Shown: positions 42,353-52,934 of the stretch, in pieces | Layout: the number at the start of each line of letters is the position of its first letter | Position numbering within the stretch: position 1 is the stretch's first letter | DNA from: Pengzhenrongella frigida | GTDB taxonomy: Bacteria > Actinomycetota > Actinomycetes > Actinomycetales > Cellulomonadaceae | DNA length: 64,000 bases | NCBI RefSeq assembly: GCF_004168625.1 | Contig: NZ_SDWW01000015.1 | Location: forward strand, 19,354-83,353 | Reading direction: 5' to 3' | The notes under the pieces: model-generated | The model's input: the letters and a program-made list of their open reading frames with translations, nothing else | Told to the model about the DNA's origin: nothing | Database searches by the model: none | Program-made: the position numbers and the translations under genes

Positions 42353-42832
42353 GTGATCACGGTCAGCACCGACGGTTCCTGCCTGCGCAACCCCGGCGGC
42401 GCGAGCGGCTGGGCCTGGGTCAACCACGACGGGACCTCGTCGTCGGGCGGGGTGGCCTCCGCGACCAACCAGATCGCCGAGCTCATGGCGGTGCGGGCCG
42501 CGATCCTGGCCCACCCCGGGGCCGAGCACCTGCAGATCGAGTCGGACTCGCAGTACGCGATCAAGTGCGCCTCGGTGTGGGTCGCCGGGTGGAAGCGCAA
42601 GGGCTGGCGGACGGCGAGCGGCTCGCCGGTGCAGAACCTCGCCCTGGTCCAGGGCATCGAGCGCGCGATCGCCGAACGTGTCGGGCCGGTGGCGTTCACC
42701 TGGGTGCGCGGCCATGTCGGCAACGAGTTCAACGAGCGGGCCGACGTGCTCGCAGGCAAGGCCGCACGCGAGGCGCTCGCCGGCCGTGGGACCGCGCCGG
42801 AGACCAGCGCGGCGTACGACGTGCTGTTCTGA
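42353..42832 (+). CDS. rnhA: Ribonuclease HI
   Basis: A 159-residue enzyme that cuts the RNA strand of RNA-DNA hybrids. The catalytic acidic set is Asp7, Glu43, Asp65 and Asp131, with His121 in [13 protein letters not shown]. The basic patch [15 protein letters not shown] near 76-90 binds the hybrid. The start is GTG 42353. It is convergent with the subtilase gene; tandem repeats fill the gap. Confidence 0.96.
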   Translation: MITVSTDGSCLRNPGGASGWAWVNHDGTSSSGGVASATNQIAELMAVRAAILAHPGAEHLQIESDSQYAIKCASVWVAGWKRKGWRTASGSPVQNLALVQGIERAIAERVGPVAFTWVRGHVGNEFNERADVLAGKAAREALAGRGTAPETSAAYDVLF

Positions 42833-42886
42833 GCTGCCCTTCTCGCGACGAGCTGCCCTTCTCGCGACGAGGTGCCGTCCCGCGAC
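42831..42886 (+). repeat. Tandem repeats after rnhA
   Basis: Two identical 19-bp units (42831-42849 and 42850-42868, GAGCTGCCCTTCTCGCGAC) and a degenerate third (42869-42886). The array begins inside the rnhA TGA. Confidence 0.88.
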
Positions 42887-42903
42887 AAGCCTGAGGGCCC
42901 GCG

Positions 42904-45900
42904 CTACTTCGTTCGCAGCGTGCGGGTCTCGGTCTGCGGGCGGTAGCCGGCGTCGCCGCCGTAGAGGGCCGTGACCAGGCGGGTGCCGGTCACCTTGGGC
43001 AGCGTCACCGTGAGCGTCCCGTTCGCCGCGACCGGCTCGGAGGCGATCCGTTGGCCGTTGACGAGCACGGTGACCGTGCCGGTCGGCGTCGGCGCCCCCT
43101 GCTCGCTCGCGACCGTGACGATCACCGCGGGCGTGCTTCCGCGGGGCACGGTCCAGGTCTGCGTGGCCAGGCTGACGCGGGCCGTCGCCTTCTCGACGCG
43201 GTAGGAGGCCCGGCTGGACGAGCCGGCGACGTCGGCGGTGCCGGCGAAGACCGCGGTGAGCACGTGCCGACCGACGGCGAGGTCGCGCGGGAGGTCGATC
43301 GTGACCTTGCCCGTCCGGCGGTTCACGACGAGCTCGCCCGAGGCGATCTCGGCGCCGTTCTCCTGGATGGAGACCGGGCCCGACGGCGCGGCGGTGCCGC
43401 CCCGGACCGTGACGTTCGCGGTGACGGCCCGGCCGAACGCACCCGAGTCGCGAGACAGCCGGAGCTCGGTCGAGGACGACGACGGCGCGACGGCGACCGT
43501 GACGGGCGCGGACGTCGAGCCGAGCCACTGGGCGGCGTCGGGCGTGAACTGCGCGGTGAGCGTGTGCTCCCCGCCGCCGAGGGACACCGTGAGCTGCGCC
43601 GTGCCGCGGCGCGCCCGCGTGCTGCCGAGCTCGGTGGCCCCGTCGAGGAACCGGACCGTGCCGGTGGCCGCGCGCGGCTCGACCGTGGCGCTGAGCCGCA
43701 GGTCGGCCCCGACCCGCTTGCCGCCGCCGACCGTGAGCCGGGTCGTCGTCGCCAGCGGCACCGGCGCCGTGACCGCCACAACCTGGGCCCGCGTCTGCGG
43801 GGTCGCGTTGTGCGAGCTCAGCACCAGCAGCTGCGGCGCCGTGGCGCCAGGGGCGAGCGAGCGGTGCACCGTGACGGGGGTGCCCGGTGCGCCGACGAAC
43901 CACAACGAGCCCGGCTCGCCGCCGTCGAACCAGTACGCCGGGGCGTACGGGTCGACCGAGAACGGCTCGACCTGGTCGAGCAGGCCGCTGGGGTCGGGGG
44001 CGTAGCCGGAGTAGGTCCACACCGAGAACGTCGCGGCGACCCCGGGGGTGAACCCGAGGGCCAGACTCATCGGGACGACCAGGACGTTGCTGTCGAAGAC
44101 GGTGGTGTCGACGTCCGCGAAGACGCCGTTCACCGGCACCTCCTCGAGCAGCTCACCGGTCGCGGCCGAGTACGTCTGGGCGGTGGTGAAGTCGACCTCC
44201 GCCGAGTACTTCTGGACGACCGTCTGCAGGTCGGGCGTCCCGTCGCCGTCCACGTCGGTGTCGATGATCGGGACCACGGCGGTGCCGAGGTTGGCCCAGT
44301 CTCCTTGCGTCGCGATGCCGATGCCGATCGTGCCGCCGGCCGGATCGGCGCCCGCCGCCGCGAGCTGCGGCGCGGTCGAGGAGAACCCGACGTACCGCAC
44401 GTCACCGGCGTCGACGGACGACGGCGACGTCTCGACGGTCGAGGCCGCCAGCTCCGGGCTGGTCGCCGCGAGCTGCATCGGTGCCATCAGCGAGAGCCAG
44501 CCGCCGGCATCCACGCCCCGGCCGGTGAGCGTGAGCGGGGCGGTGTCGGCGGCGACGCTCGCGAACCCGACCGGCTGGGCGGTGAGGTCGCTGACGAGCT
44601 TGGGGGCGGCCGAGACCGGGACCCGGAGCTCGTCGGTGGGGGAGGTGAGGATCAGGCGCCCGGACACGGTGGCCAGGAAGTCGCGCGGGATCGGGATGCC
44701 CAGGTCGTAGGACGCGGCCGACGTCGGGTCGAGGTCCTTCGCGAGCGTGGCGGGGTCCGCGGTGAGGGTCACCGTGACCTCGGCGCTGCCGCCGGCCTTG
44801 ACCGTGATCGACGCCGGCGAGGTCGTCAGGGTCGCGCCACCGGCGGTCGTGGCGGTGGCGAACGAGGTCGCGTAGGTGACCGGGGCGGTGCCGGTGTTCT
44901 GCACGGTGACGGCTTTGCGCTGGACCACGGTCGTGTCGCCCACGGGCACGACGCCGAAGGTCACCGAGACCAGGTCGGCGTCGTCCGTGGCGTAGGCGAG
45001 CACCGTGTTGGTCACCGCGTCGGCCGCGTCGACCCGACCGGAGCCGGTGCGCGCCGGGCCGTAGACCGGGCCGGTCGGGCCCTGGTCGCGGAACACGTCG
45101 TGGGTCGCGGTGTTCATGATCGAGGCCTTGACCTGGACCGGGGTCCAGGTCGGGTGCGCACCGCGTACGAGGGCGGCGATCCCGGCGACGTGCGGGGAGG
45201 CCATCGACGTGCCCGAGAGCGTGTGCACGCGGTTGCCGGTACCCGCGGCCGTGGAGGAGATCGCGGTGCCGGGGGCGGCGACGTCGGGCTTGATGACCCC
45301 CAGGGAGCCGTGCACGCCGCGCGACGAGCTCGCGTTGAGCGTGTCGCCGAGGGTGTCGTCCTGCACGAACGACCGACCCGCGAGCGACGGGCCGACGTGC
45401 GCGCTGACCCCGCCGGCCGTGATGGCGGCCAGCAGGGCGTCGGTCGCGGCCGCCGTGAGCTGGGCGCCGGGGAGGGTCGCGTTCCCGGCGATGCCGGCGT
45501 TGAACACCGGCAGCTCGGAACCGATCAGCACGCCGACCGCACCGGCCGCCTGCGCGTTGTTGAACCGGGTCCCACTGCCGCACTCGCGCGTGACGTCGTT
45601 GTCGTCCCACCACAGGTAGGCGATCTTGCCCGCGAGGGCGTCGGCCGAGGCTGCGAGCGACGTGCACCCGCTGACCGTCGTGCCGAGGGCCACGACCGGC
45701 GCGGTGACGTCGGCGGTGCCGGCGTAGCTCGACGAGTTCTGGGCCGGGTAGCTGGTGACCAGGGCCGGCTCGGCGGCCGCGGTGATCTCGACGGCGTCGT
45801 ACGTCTGGGTGTTGCCGACCGAGTTCGCGACCGTCAGCGCGCTGCGCGAGTTGCCCGGGGAGCCGCCGACGTCGGTGAGGTCGCCGGAGTTGCCCGCCGA

Positions 45901-47061
45901 CATCACCGAGAGCACGCCGAGGTCGGTGAGCCGGTCGACGAACAGGTTCTCGGGGTCATCCGCGGGGGTCGAGGCGGAGCCGAGGGACAGGTTGAGCACG
46001 TCGAGGTGGTCGCTGAAGTCGAGGTCGCCGTTCGGGTCGGCGGCCCATTCGAGCGCGTTGATCACGAGGTCGGTGCTGCCGCCGTTGTCACCGAACACCT
46101 TGAGCCCGAACAGCCCGGCCTCGGGTGCGGAGCCCGGACCCTGCTGCCAGCCGGTGAGGTCGGTCAGCGTGGCGTAGTCGCCGCGGAACGTGGCCCCGTC
46201 GCCCGTCTGGCCGAAGCCGCCCGCCGTGCCCGCGACGTGCGAGCCGTGGCCGGAGCTGCCACCCGTGTAGTACGCGTCGATCGGGTTGGCGTCCGGGGTC
46301 GGGACCAGGGTCGCCCCGGGGGTGGTCGAGGCGGGGTCGGCGTCGTAGTTCGGGCCGGCGAAGTCGTAGCCGCCGAGGTACTTGGTCGGGTCGAACGTTC
46401 CCGCGGGAACGTCGGCGGTGCCGTCGGCCCCGTACGCGGTGCCGTACGCGTCCGGCGTGCCGGGACCACCGAAGTCCGCGTGCGTGTAGTCGAGCCCGGT
46501 GTCGATGACGCCGAGCCGCACGCCCTCGCCGGTCGCGCCGGACGACGTCCAGGCCTCCTGGGCGCGCGTGAACGCGTCGCTGCCCTTGTTGTCCGGGGTC
46601 TTGGCGACGATCCGGTAGACCGCCACGACGTCGGCCGAGTCGGCGAGCGCGCGGACCCGCGCCGCGTCGCCGCTGACCAGGGTGCCGGCGAGCAGGTTCG
46701 TGGTGACGGCGATCCGTTGCGGAGCGGCCGCGCCGGCCGAGCGGGCGGTGGCCTCGCCGGGGACGACCTCGTCGGCCAGGGCGGTGATCGTCTCGGCCGC
46801 GGCCGCCACCGCGGCGGGCGCGGCGCCGGACTCGGCGACGTCGAGGGCCGAGGGGGCGGCGAGCTGGACGAAGGCGGTGACCTGGCCGTCGGCCTCGCCG
46901 AGCGACGGTGCGACCTTGTCCGAGCCCTCGACCGGTCCGGCGATTCCGATCCCGGGCGCTGCCGGGTCGGCGGGTGGAGCCGCAGCGGCCGCCGAGCCCC
47001 CCAGCGTCGTGCCGACCACGACGGCGAGGCTGGTCAGGGCTGCGAGCAACGGTCGGCGCAT
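42904..47061 (-). CDS. Secreted subtilisin-like serine peptidase (S8) with Ig-like repeats
   Basis: A 1385-residue secreted protease. The signal peptide is at about 1-28, ending SAAAAA, and an I9-like propeptide covers about 55-155. The catalytic triad is Asp187 (GVIDTGLDY), His275 (GHGSHVAGTAG) and Ser619 (LSGTSMASPHVAG). A protease-associated domain is inserted at about 440-560. After the catalytic domain come a beta-rich module (about 680-800), a region of unknown fold, and three Ig-like (Big_3-type) repeats in the last 300 residues. No LPXTG or membrane anchor is visible, so the product is probably released or wall-associated through the repeats. It is preceded by a GC-rich 146-bp gap. 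Confidence 0.95.
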   Translation of the reverse strand: MRRPLLAALTSLAVVVGTTLGGSAAAAAPPADPAAPGIGIAGPVEGSDKVAPSLGEADGQVTAFVQLAAPSALDVAESGAAPAAVAAAAETITALADEVVPGEATARSAGAAAPQRIAVTTNLLAGTLVSGDAARVRALADSADVVAVYRIVAKTPDNKGSDAFTRAQEAWTSSGATGEGVRLGVIDTGLDYTHADFGGPGTPDAYGTAYGADGTADVPAGTFDPTKYLGGYDFAGPNYDADPASTTPGATLVPTPDANPIDAYYTGGSSGHGSHVAGTAGGFGQTGDGATFRGDYATLTDLTGWQQGPGSAPEAGLFGLKVFGDNGGSTDLVINALEWAADPNGDLDFSDHLDVLNLSLGSASTPADDPENLFVDRLTDLGVLSVMSAGNSGDLTDVGGSPGNSRSALTVANSVGNTQTYDAVEITAAAEPALVTSYPAQNSSSYAGTADVTAPVVALGTTVSGCTSLAASADALAGKIAYLWWDDNDVTRECGSGTRFNNAQAAGAVGVLIGSELPVFNAGIAGNATLPGAQLTAAATDALLAAITAGGVSAHVGPSLAGRSFVQDDTLGDTLNASSSRGVHGSLGVIKPDVAAPGTAISSTAAGTGNRVHTLSGTSMASPHVAGIAALVRGAHPTWTPVQVKASIMNTATHDVFRDQGPTGPVYGPARTGSGRVDAADAVTNTVLAYATDDADLVSVTFGVVPVGDTTVVQRKAVTVQNTGTAPVTYATSFATATTAGGATLTTSPASITVKAGGSAEVTVTLTADPATLAKDLDPTSAASYDLGIPIPRDFLATVSGRLILTSPTDELRVPVSAAPKLVSDLTAQPVGFASVAADTAPLTLTGRGVDAGGWLSLMAPMQLAATSPELAASTVETSPSSVDAGDVRYVGFSSTAPQLAAAGADPAGGTIGIGIATQGDWANLGTAVVPIIDTDVDGDGTPDLQTVVQKYSAEVDFTTAQTYSAATGELLEEVPVNGVFADVDTTVFDSNVLVVPMSLALGFTPGVAATFSVWTYSGYAPDPSGLLDQVEPFSVDPYAPAYWFDGGEPGSLWFVGAPGTPVTVHRSLAPGATAPQLLVLSSHNATPQTRAQVVAVTAPVPLATTTRLTVGGGKRVGADLRLSATVEPRAATGTVRFLDGATELGSTRARRGTAQLTVSLGGGEHTLTAQFTPDAAQWLGSTSAPVTVAVAPSSSSTELRLSRDSGAFGRAVTANVTVRGGTAAPSGPVSIQENGAEIASGELVVNRRTGKVTIDLPRDLAVGRHVLTAVFAGTADVAGSSSRASYRVEKATARVSLATQTWTVPRGSTPAVIVTVASEQGAPTPTGTVTVLVNGQRIASEPVAANGTLTVTLPKVTGTRLVTALYGGDAGYRPQTETRTLRTK

Positions 47062-47207
47062 AGGTGACTCATTCCGCGAGGTTCTCGGGACAGCTACGAG
47101 GTCGTGCTGGTCTGCTGCGGCCCGGACGGTGGCCCGCCTGCAACGTAGCGGTCAAACGCGCGCGTGACTGGCAAACGGGTGAGTGCGTGCGCGGGTGTCA
47201 CAGTCGA

Positions 47208-49780
47208 TCAGTCGACGGTCACGGCCTGCAGGACGGGTAGCCGGGCGGCCCGGATCGCCGGCCAGACGGCGGCCAGGACCCCGACGACGCCGGCGAGCAC
47301 GAGGATCCAGCCGAGCGTGCCCCACGGGATGGCGAGCGTGGTGAGCCCGACGTCGCTGAACACGGTGGGCATCGCCGCGGCGAGCGCGACCCCGACCACG
47401 ACCCCGACGACGGTGCCGAACAGGGCCGTGAGCACCGACTCGATCATCACCGTCCCGGCGAGCTGCAACCGGCCGAGGCCGACGGCCCGCATGAGCCCGA
47501 TCTCGCGGGTGCGCTCGATCACCGACAGCGCGAGCGTGTTGACGATCCCGAGGATCGCGATGACCACCGACAGGCCCAGCAGCGCGTACAGGATGACGAG
47601 CACCTGGTCGACCTGGCCCGCGAGCTCACTGGCGAACTGCTCGTTGTCCAGCACCGAGACCACCACGAACGGAGCGACCGCGGCGGTCAGGTCGCGACGC
47701 AGGACGGTGCGGTCGGCGCCCGGTACCGCCTTGACGAAGACCAGGTTGACGGCCGCCTGCGCGGCCGGGACGAGGTCGTCGAAGACCGCCTCCGGCAGCA
47801 CGATGGGCGCCTGGATGGCCGGCGAGTCGATGATCGCCCCGACGGTCACGGTGCGAGAACCGGTGGTGGACGTGAGCTCGAGCTCCGTGCCGATCGTCCA
47901 GCCGGCGTCCGCGGCCGCGCCCTGCTGAGCGGCGATCTCGCCGTCGGCCAGGCGATCGAGCGAGCCGTCCGTGCGTTCGATGTCCATCGTGCGGCCGAAG
48001 GCCCCCGGGTCCAGCCCGACGACGACCGTGGCCGGGCCGGGACCGCCTGCGCCGGCCCCGGGACGCCCGATCAGCACCGAGCCGAGCGTGACGGCGTCGG
48101 CCGCCTCGACGTCGGGCAGGGCGGCGACGGCGGCCAGCGCGTCGGCCGGGATGGCGGCGGTGGGGGACCGGAGCACGAAGTCGGCCGTCGAGGTCTCCGC
48201 GACGATCGACCGGGTGGAGTCCTGTGCGGACGCCGCGAGGACCGAGGACGCACCGACGAGCGCCATCCCGATCATCAGGGCGCCGGCGGTGTTCGCGGTC
48301 CGGCGCGGGTTGCGCGTCACGTTGCCGCGCGCGAGCCGGCCGATCGGCGGCAGGGTCGCGACGAAGACCGCCGCGAGGACGCCGAGCGACGCGCGTGCGA
48401 TCACGGGGGCGAGCAGGAGCACGCCGACCAGCACCGCGGCCGCACCGAAGCCGAGCCGCTGGCCGCCGTCGGACTCGGGTGCGACCACGGCCAGCACCAC
48501 GGCGGCCACGCCGAGCGCGGTCAGCAGGCTCCCCGACAGGGCCCGCCAGCGCAGGGTCCGTTCCTGGACCACGACGTCGTCCCGCATCGCCTCGACCGGC
48601 GGGGTGAGCGCCGCGCGCCGGGCCGGGAGCGCCGCCGCGGCGAGGCTGACGACCGTGCCGATGGCGAGCGAGAGGGCGACGGTCGACGGCTCGAGCGGGA
48701 TGGTCCCGGACAGGCTCATCCCGAACCGCCCGAGGACCACGCGCAGCACGGAGACCAGCGCGAACCCGGCCAGCACGCCGAGCGCCGAGCCGAGCAGGCC
48801 GACGACGGCCGCCTGGACGAGGATCGAGGCGAAGACCTGCACGGGCGAGGCCCCCAGCGCGCGGAGCAGGGCGAACTCGCGCAGGCGCTGGCGCACGGAC
48901 ATCGCGAACGTGTTGGCGATGATGAACCCGCCGACGAACAGCGAGATCCCGGCGAACACGAGCAGGAACGTCTCGATGAACCCGAGAGCCGTCTCGATCT
49001 GCGCGCGGGCGTCGTCGCGCAGCTCGTCCCCGGTCACGGCCTCGGCCCGGACGGCCGCGTCCGCCGTGACGACCGGTTGGAGCCGGTCGACCAGGGTCTG
49101 CGGCGAGACCCCCGGGTCCGCGTAGACGGTGATCGACTGGACGAGCCCGGCCGGCGCGTAGGCCTGGACCGCCGTCGCGACGTCGAGGAACAGCACGGTG
49201 GCGCCCGCGAGCGGCGCGCCGTAGTCGACCTCCCCCACGACCGCCACCTGCGCCAGCGTGCCGGCGATCACGGCCGGCGTCGTCTGCCCGAGCGTGAGGC
49301 CGGACGCCGCCAGGGTCTCGGACGCGAGGGCGATCTCGGCCGGTCCGACCGGCGCCCGACCGGCCACGAGCCGGACGGTCGGGTCGGCGGGGTCGAGCGC
49401 CTGCGCGAAGCTCGGGGCCTGCCCCTGGCTGACCGCGACGCCGTCGGCCCCCACCAGGACGGCCGGACCGTTGAGGCCGGGCAGGGCGAGGGCGACGCCG
49501 TCGACCGCCGTGGCGACGTCGGTGAGCGCGATCGGGATCGCGTTGCGCGCCTCGCCGAAGCCACCCTGGCCGGTCGGGGAGGTCGACCCGGCGGCCTCGG
49601 CGCCGCGCAGGTAGACGTCGCCGGTGAGCGAGCTCTCGACGATGTCGTTGAACGTCGAGGAGAGCATCGCGCGCAGGGAGAACGTGCCAGCCACGAACGC
49701 GACGCCGAGGGTCACCGCCAGCACCGAGAGCACGAACCGGACCAGGTGCGCCCGGATGCCGCGCAGCGCGACCCGGCGCA

Positions 49781-49781
<1 letters not shown>
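47208..49781 (-). CDS. MacB/FtsX-type ABC transporter permease
   Basis: An 857-residue permease with two FtsX units. An N-terminal transmembrane helix is followed by a large outer (MacB_PCD-like) domain to about 260, three spans, a cytoplasmic loop, another span and outer domain (about 490-720), and three final spans. It belongs to the LolCDE/MacB-type exporters, which move lipoproteins or peptides rather than import nutrients. Its ATG overlaps the stop of the ATPase gene by one base (TGATG). Confidence 0.92.
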
Positions 49782-50524
<743 letters not shown>

Positions 50525-50603
50525 GGCGCTCCGGTCGGGTTCGGTCGCCGATCAGTGCATCGCCGACGAAGAACGAGCAGAACCACACAGTACGGCCGAA
50601 GCG

Positions 50604-50891
50604 CTACTCCGGGGAGGTGCTGGGTCGCCGTTTGGGTCCGGGGCGACCCGGCGCGCGGCGCTCCTCGATGCCGTCGAGCGTCGAGGCCCGCCACACGGCG
50701 CCGCCGTTGAGGCGGCCGTCCGGAGCGGGGAGCCACGGGACCTTGCGTGAGAGCCAGACCCGGATGGTGGCATGTTCGACGCCGAGCCGGTCCGCCAGCC
50801 GACCGATGTCGTAGAGGTCGTCCAGGCCGCGCTGGGGAGGTGGGGGGAGCGGGAACGAGGTGCCCGCCGGGGTCGTGTTTGCGGGCTCCAT
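50604..50891 (-). CDS. Small helix-turn-helix DNA-binding protein
   Basis: A 95-residue protein. A Pro-rich N-terminus precedes a MerR/excisionase-like HTH: LYDIGRLADRLGVEHATIRVWLSRK followed by the wing-like VPWLPAPDGRLNGGAVWR. The C-terminus is basic and Pro-rich (RRAPGRPGPKRRPSTSPE). It is divergent from the VanY peptidase gene across 92 bp that hold two palindromes, so it may regulate itself and that gene. ATG 50891. Confidence 0.75.
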   Translation of the reverse strand: MEPANTTPAGTSFPLPPPPQRGLDDLYDIGRLADRLGVEHATIRVWLSRKVPWLPAPDGRLNGGAVWRASTLDGIEERRAPGRPGPKRRPSTSPE

Positions 50892-50895
50892 GGCT

Positions 50896-50944
50896 GAACC
50901 GTAGCGGTTCCGTAGCGCCTGCGTGACGGAACTCACGTCACGCA
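50896..50944. promoter_or_regulatory. Two palindromes in the HTH-VanY divergent region
   Basis: GAACCG-TAG-CGGTTC (50896-50910) and TGCGTGAC / GTCACGCA (50920-50927 with 50937-50944) lie between the divergent starts. Both look like dimer binding sites. Confidence 0.55.
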
Positions 50945-50970
50945 GATAACGGAATGGTCACGGTGTCTGT

Positions 50971-50984
50971 TAATCTGTTGCGCA
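50971..50984 (+). promoter_or_regulatory. -10 element and possible leaderless start of the second VanY gene
   Basis: TAATCT (50971-50976) is followed after 7 bases by the ATG at 50984. Transcription from it would begin at or next to the start codon, giving a leaderless mRNA, which is common in actinobacteria. No clear -35 is seen. Confidence 0.45.
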
Positions 50985-52261
50985 TGAGTGACAGAATGCC
51001 GGTTTCACGGCGCTCGTCCCGTGGCCGGCATCGAGCTCAAGCCGCGCCCCTGAGTGCACGCGCCAATCACCCCTTCCGCCCGGGCAAGACCGCCCAGGGC
51101 GTTCTTGTGCTCGGCCTCGTGATCGCTCTCGGCGGGTACACCGCCGCGGAGTCGACCACGCAGCGCCACAACGCCCTGTTCGAGCTGACCGCGGTCGCGA
51201 GCGCAGCCGACGCGCGCGCCGTGGTCGCCGACGAGCGCGCGCGCGCCGTCGCGACGGCGAACCTCGCCGTCGCCGACGCGAACGTCGTGCAGACGGTCGT
51301 CGGCCCCGACGTGAGCGCGGCTGACCTCGCGGTGCTCACCGACGCGGTGGACCACCTGACGGCCCTCGTGGCCGACGTGCCCGACCCCGCGGCGCTGTCC
51401 CCGTCGCCGTCGGCCCTGCCGTCGGCGACCCCCACCCGCGCCGAGCGCGCGTCCCGCGGGGTCACCCGGGAAGCCCTGCCGACGACCGACGCCGAGCCGA
51501 CGACCGACCCCGAGCCGACGTCCGACCCAGAGCCGACGACCGACCCCGAGGCAGCGACCGCGCCGGCGACACCGGCCGCCGAGCCGTCCCCCCTGACGCC
51601 GTCCCCCACCTCCACACCGGGGCTCGGGGACGCCTTCCGGGCGTCCTCGGACGCCGAGCGTGCCGACACCACCCCCGACGATGACGTCGCCGCGGGGATC
51701 GTGGCCGCCGCAGCGCGGGTGGCGAACCTGTCCGCCCAGCTCAGGACGACCGCCGAGCAGATCGCGGCGGCAGCCGCCGAAGCGGCTGCCGCCGAGGTCG
51801 AACGAGTGGCCGCGGATGCGGCAGCAGCGGTTGCCAAGGCTGCCGAGCAGCGCGCGTCGCTCGCCTCGTACGCCAATGGACGGGTGCCGGCCGAGGCGCT
51901 GTGCGCGGTCGGCTTCGCGCCCGATCATCAGCTGCGGTGCGACGCCGCCGACGCGCTCGCCGCGCTGAACGAGAGCTACCGGGCGACGTTCGGGTCCGAT
52001 CTGGTGGTCACGGACTCCTACCGCTCGTACTCGGCGCAGGTCGCGTGCTCACGGACGAAGGGTCGCCTGTGCGCCCGCCCCGGGACCTCCAACCATGGCC
52101 TCGGCGTCGCGCTCGACCTGGGCGACGGCGTCCAGACGTTCGGCACGGCGCAGCACGAGTGGATGTCGGCCCACGCCGGCGCGTTCGGCTGGGTCCTGCC
52201 GGAGTGGGCGAGCATCACGGGGAGCAAGCGCGAGCCCTGGCACTGGGAGTTCACCGGCTGA
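50984..52261 (+). CDS. VanY-type D-alanyl-D-alanine carboxypeptidase (second copy)
   Basis: Membrane-anchored peptidase, 425 residues from ATG 50984 (ATG 50954 is an alternative). A short basic start precedes a membrane segment at about 40-60. Next comes an Ala-rich helical part, then a Pro/Thr/Glu linker with three EPTTDP-type repeats (51494-51547) and a coiled-coil-like AAAEAAAAEVER stretch. The C-terminal VanY domain has YRSYSAQV, TSNHGLGVALDL and EPWHWEF, with all zinc and catalytic residues. It shares layout and the LRCDAA-AL-YR-FG region with the enzyme at 26866. The stop codon sits in a tandem repeat. Confidence 0.88.
   Translation: MSDRMPVSRRSSRGRHRAQAAPLSARANHPFRPGKTAQGVLVLGLVIALGGYTAAESTTQRHNALFELTAVASAADARAVVADERARAVATANLAVADANVVQTVVGPDVSAADLAVLTDAVDHLTALVADVPDPAALSPSPSALPSATPTRAERASRGVTREALPTTDAEPTTDPEPTSDPEPTTDPEAATAPATPAAEPSPLTPSPTSTPGLGDAFRASSDAERADTTPDDDVAAGIVAAAARVANLSAQLRTTAEQIAAAAAEAAAAEVERVAADAAAAVAKAAEQRASLASYANGRVPAEALCAVGFAPDHQLRCDAADALAALNESYRATFGSDLVVTDSYRSYSAQVACSRTKGRLCARPGTSNHGLGVALDLGDGVQTFGTAQHEWMSAHAGAFGWVLPEWASITGSKREPWHWEFTG
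51494..51547 (+). repeat. Three 18-bp repeats in the second VanY gene
   Basis: Three in-frame 18-bp units (51494, 51512, 51530) encode Glu-Pro-Thr-(Thr/Ser)-Asp-Pro; the first and third are identical. They form a flexible linker, possibly spanning the cell wall. Confidence 0.88.
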
Positions 52262-52299
52262 GCTCACCGGCTGAGCTCACCGGCTGAGCCACCGGCTGA
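52251..52299 (+). repeat. Tandem repeats spanning the VanY stop
   Basis: The last coding bases and TGA (TCACCGGCTGA, 52251-52261) are followed by two identical 13-bp copies (52262-52274, 52275-52287; GCTCACCGGCTGA) and one 12-bp copy (52288-52299). Confidence 0.9.
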
Positions 52300-52384
52300 G
52301 CCGCGCGGCGGGCCCGCCCGGGCGCAACCTAGTGTGGTCGGCGGGCGTCGACCGGCGTCCGGAGCACGAGCCCCGAGGAGCGTC

Positions 52385-52819
52385 ATGTCTACTCGCACCG
52401 CACGGACCGCCTGGAACGGCACCCTCATGGAGGGTTCCGGCCAGGTCGAGCTGACCAGTTCAGGAACCGGCACCTTCGACGTCTCCTTCCCCCGTCGGAT
52501 CGCCGAGCAGACCGTGGGCACGAGCCCCGAGGAGCTCATCGCCGCCGCCCACTCGTCGTGCTTCGCGATGCAGCTGTCGGGGGTGATCGCGGAGGCCGGC
52601 GGGGTCCCGATCGCGCTGCAGGTCACCGCGGACGTCACCCTCGAGCCCGACCCGGCCGGCGGTCTGCTGATCACGACGATCGCGCTCACGGTGCGCGGCG
52701 AGGTCGAGAACCTGGACGCCGCCGGATTCGCCCGGGCGGCGCAGGTGGCCAAGGAGACCTGCCCGGTGAGCAAGGCGCTGACCGGCACGACCATCACGCT
52801 CGACGCCGCCCTCGACTGA
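52385..52819 (+). CDS. OsmC-family peroxiredoxin
   Basis: A 144-residue hydroperoxide reductase of the OsmC type. The two redox Cys are in AAHSSCFAM and KETCPVSKAL, and the start TRTARTAWNGTLMEGSGQ is characteristic. It detoxifies organic hydroperoxides with dithiol reductants. ATG 52385 follows GAGGAG. Repeats follow its stop. Confidence 0.95.
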   Translation: MSTRTARTAWNGTLMEGSGQVELTSSGTGTFDVSFPRRIAEQTVGTSPEELIAAAHSSCFAMQLSGVIAEAGGVPIALQVTADVTLEPDPAGGLLITTIALTVRGEVENLDAAGFARAAQVAKETCPVSKALTGTTITLDAALD

Positions 52820-52838
52820 CTGCCCCCCGCGGGCGGGG

Positions 52839-52899
52839 CTGACGCGGGAGCGACACGGGAGCCTGACCCGGGAGCCGGACCCGTGGGCTGACACGAGGA
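52839..52899 (+). repeat. Degenerate tandem repeats after the OsmC gene
   Basis: About five units of 11-13 bp related to (G)CCTGACCCGGGAG, starting 20 bp after the OsmC stop and running toward the next gene. Confidence 0.55.
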
Positions 52900-52934
52900 C
52901 GCGGCGCGCGTGCGGTCGGTGGGAGACTGCCCGG

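Noticed and set aside
46391..46414. The palindrome CGTTCCCGCGGGAACG in the subtilase gene as an operator shared with 10534-10614
   Set aside because: It lies inside coding sequence, matches codon bias, and such GC palindromes arise easily here; no regulator links the loci.
43051..47067. A 1338-codon open frame antisense to the subtilase gene
   Set aside because: Low-complexity Arg/Gly/Val-rich translation with no motifs, opposite a well-supported S8 peptidase with all catalytic residues.
51494..51547. CRISPR-like repeats in the second VanY gene
   Set aside because: The units are directly adjacent, in frame and without spacers; they encode a linker.
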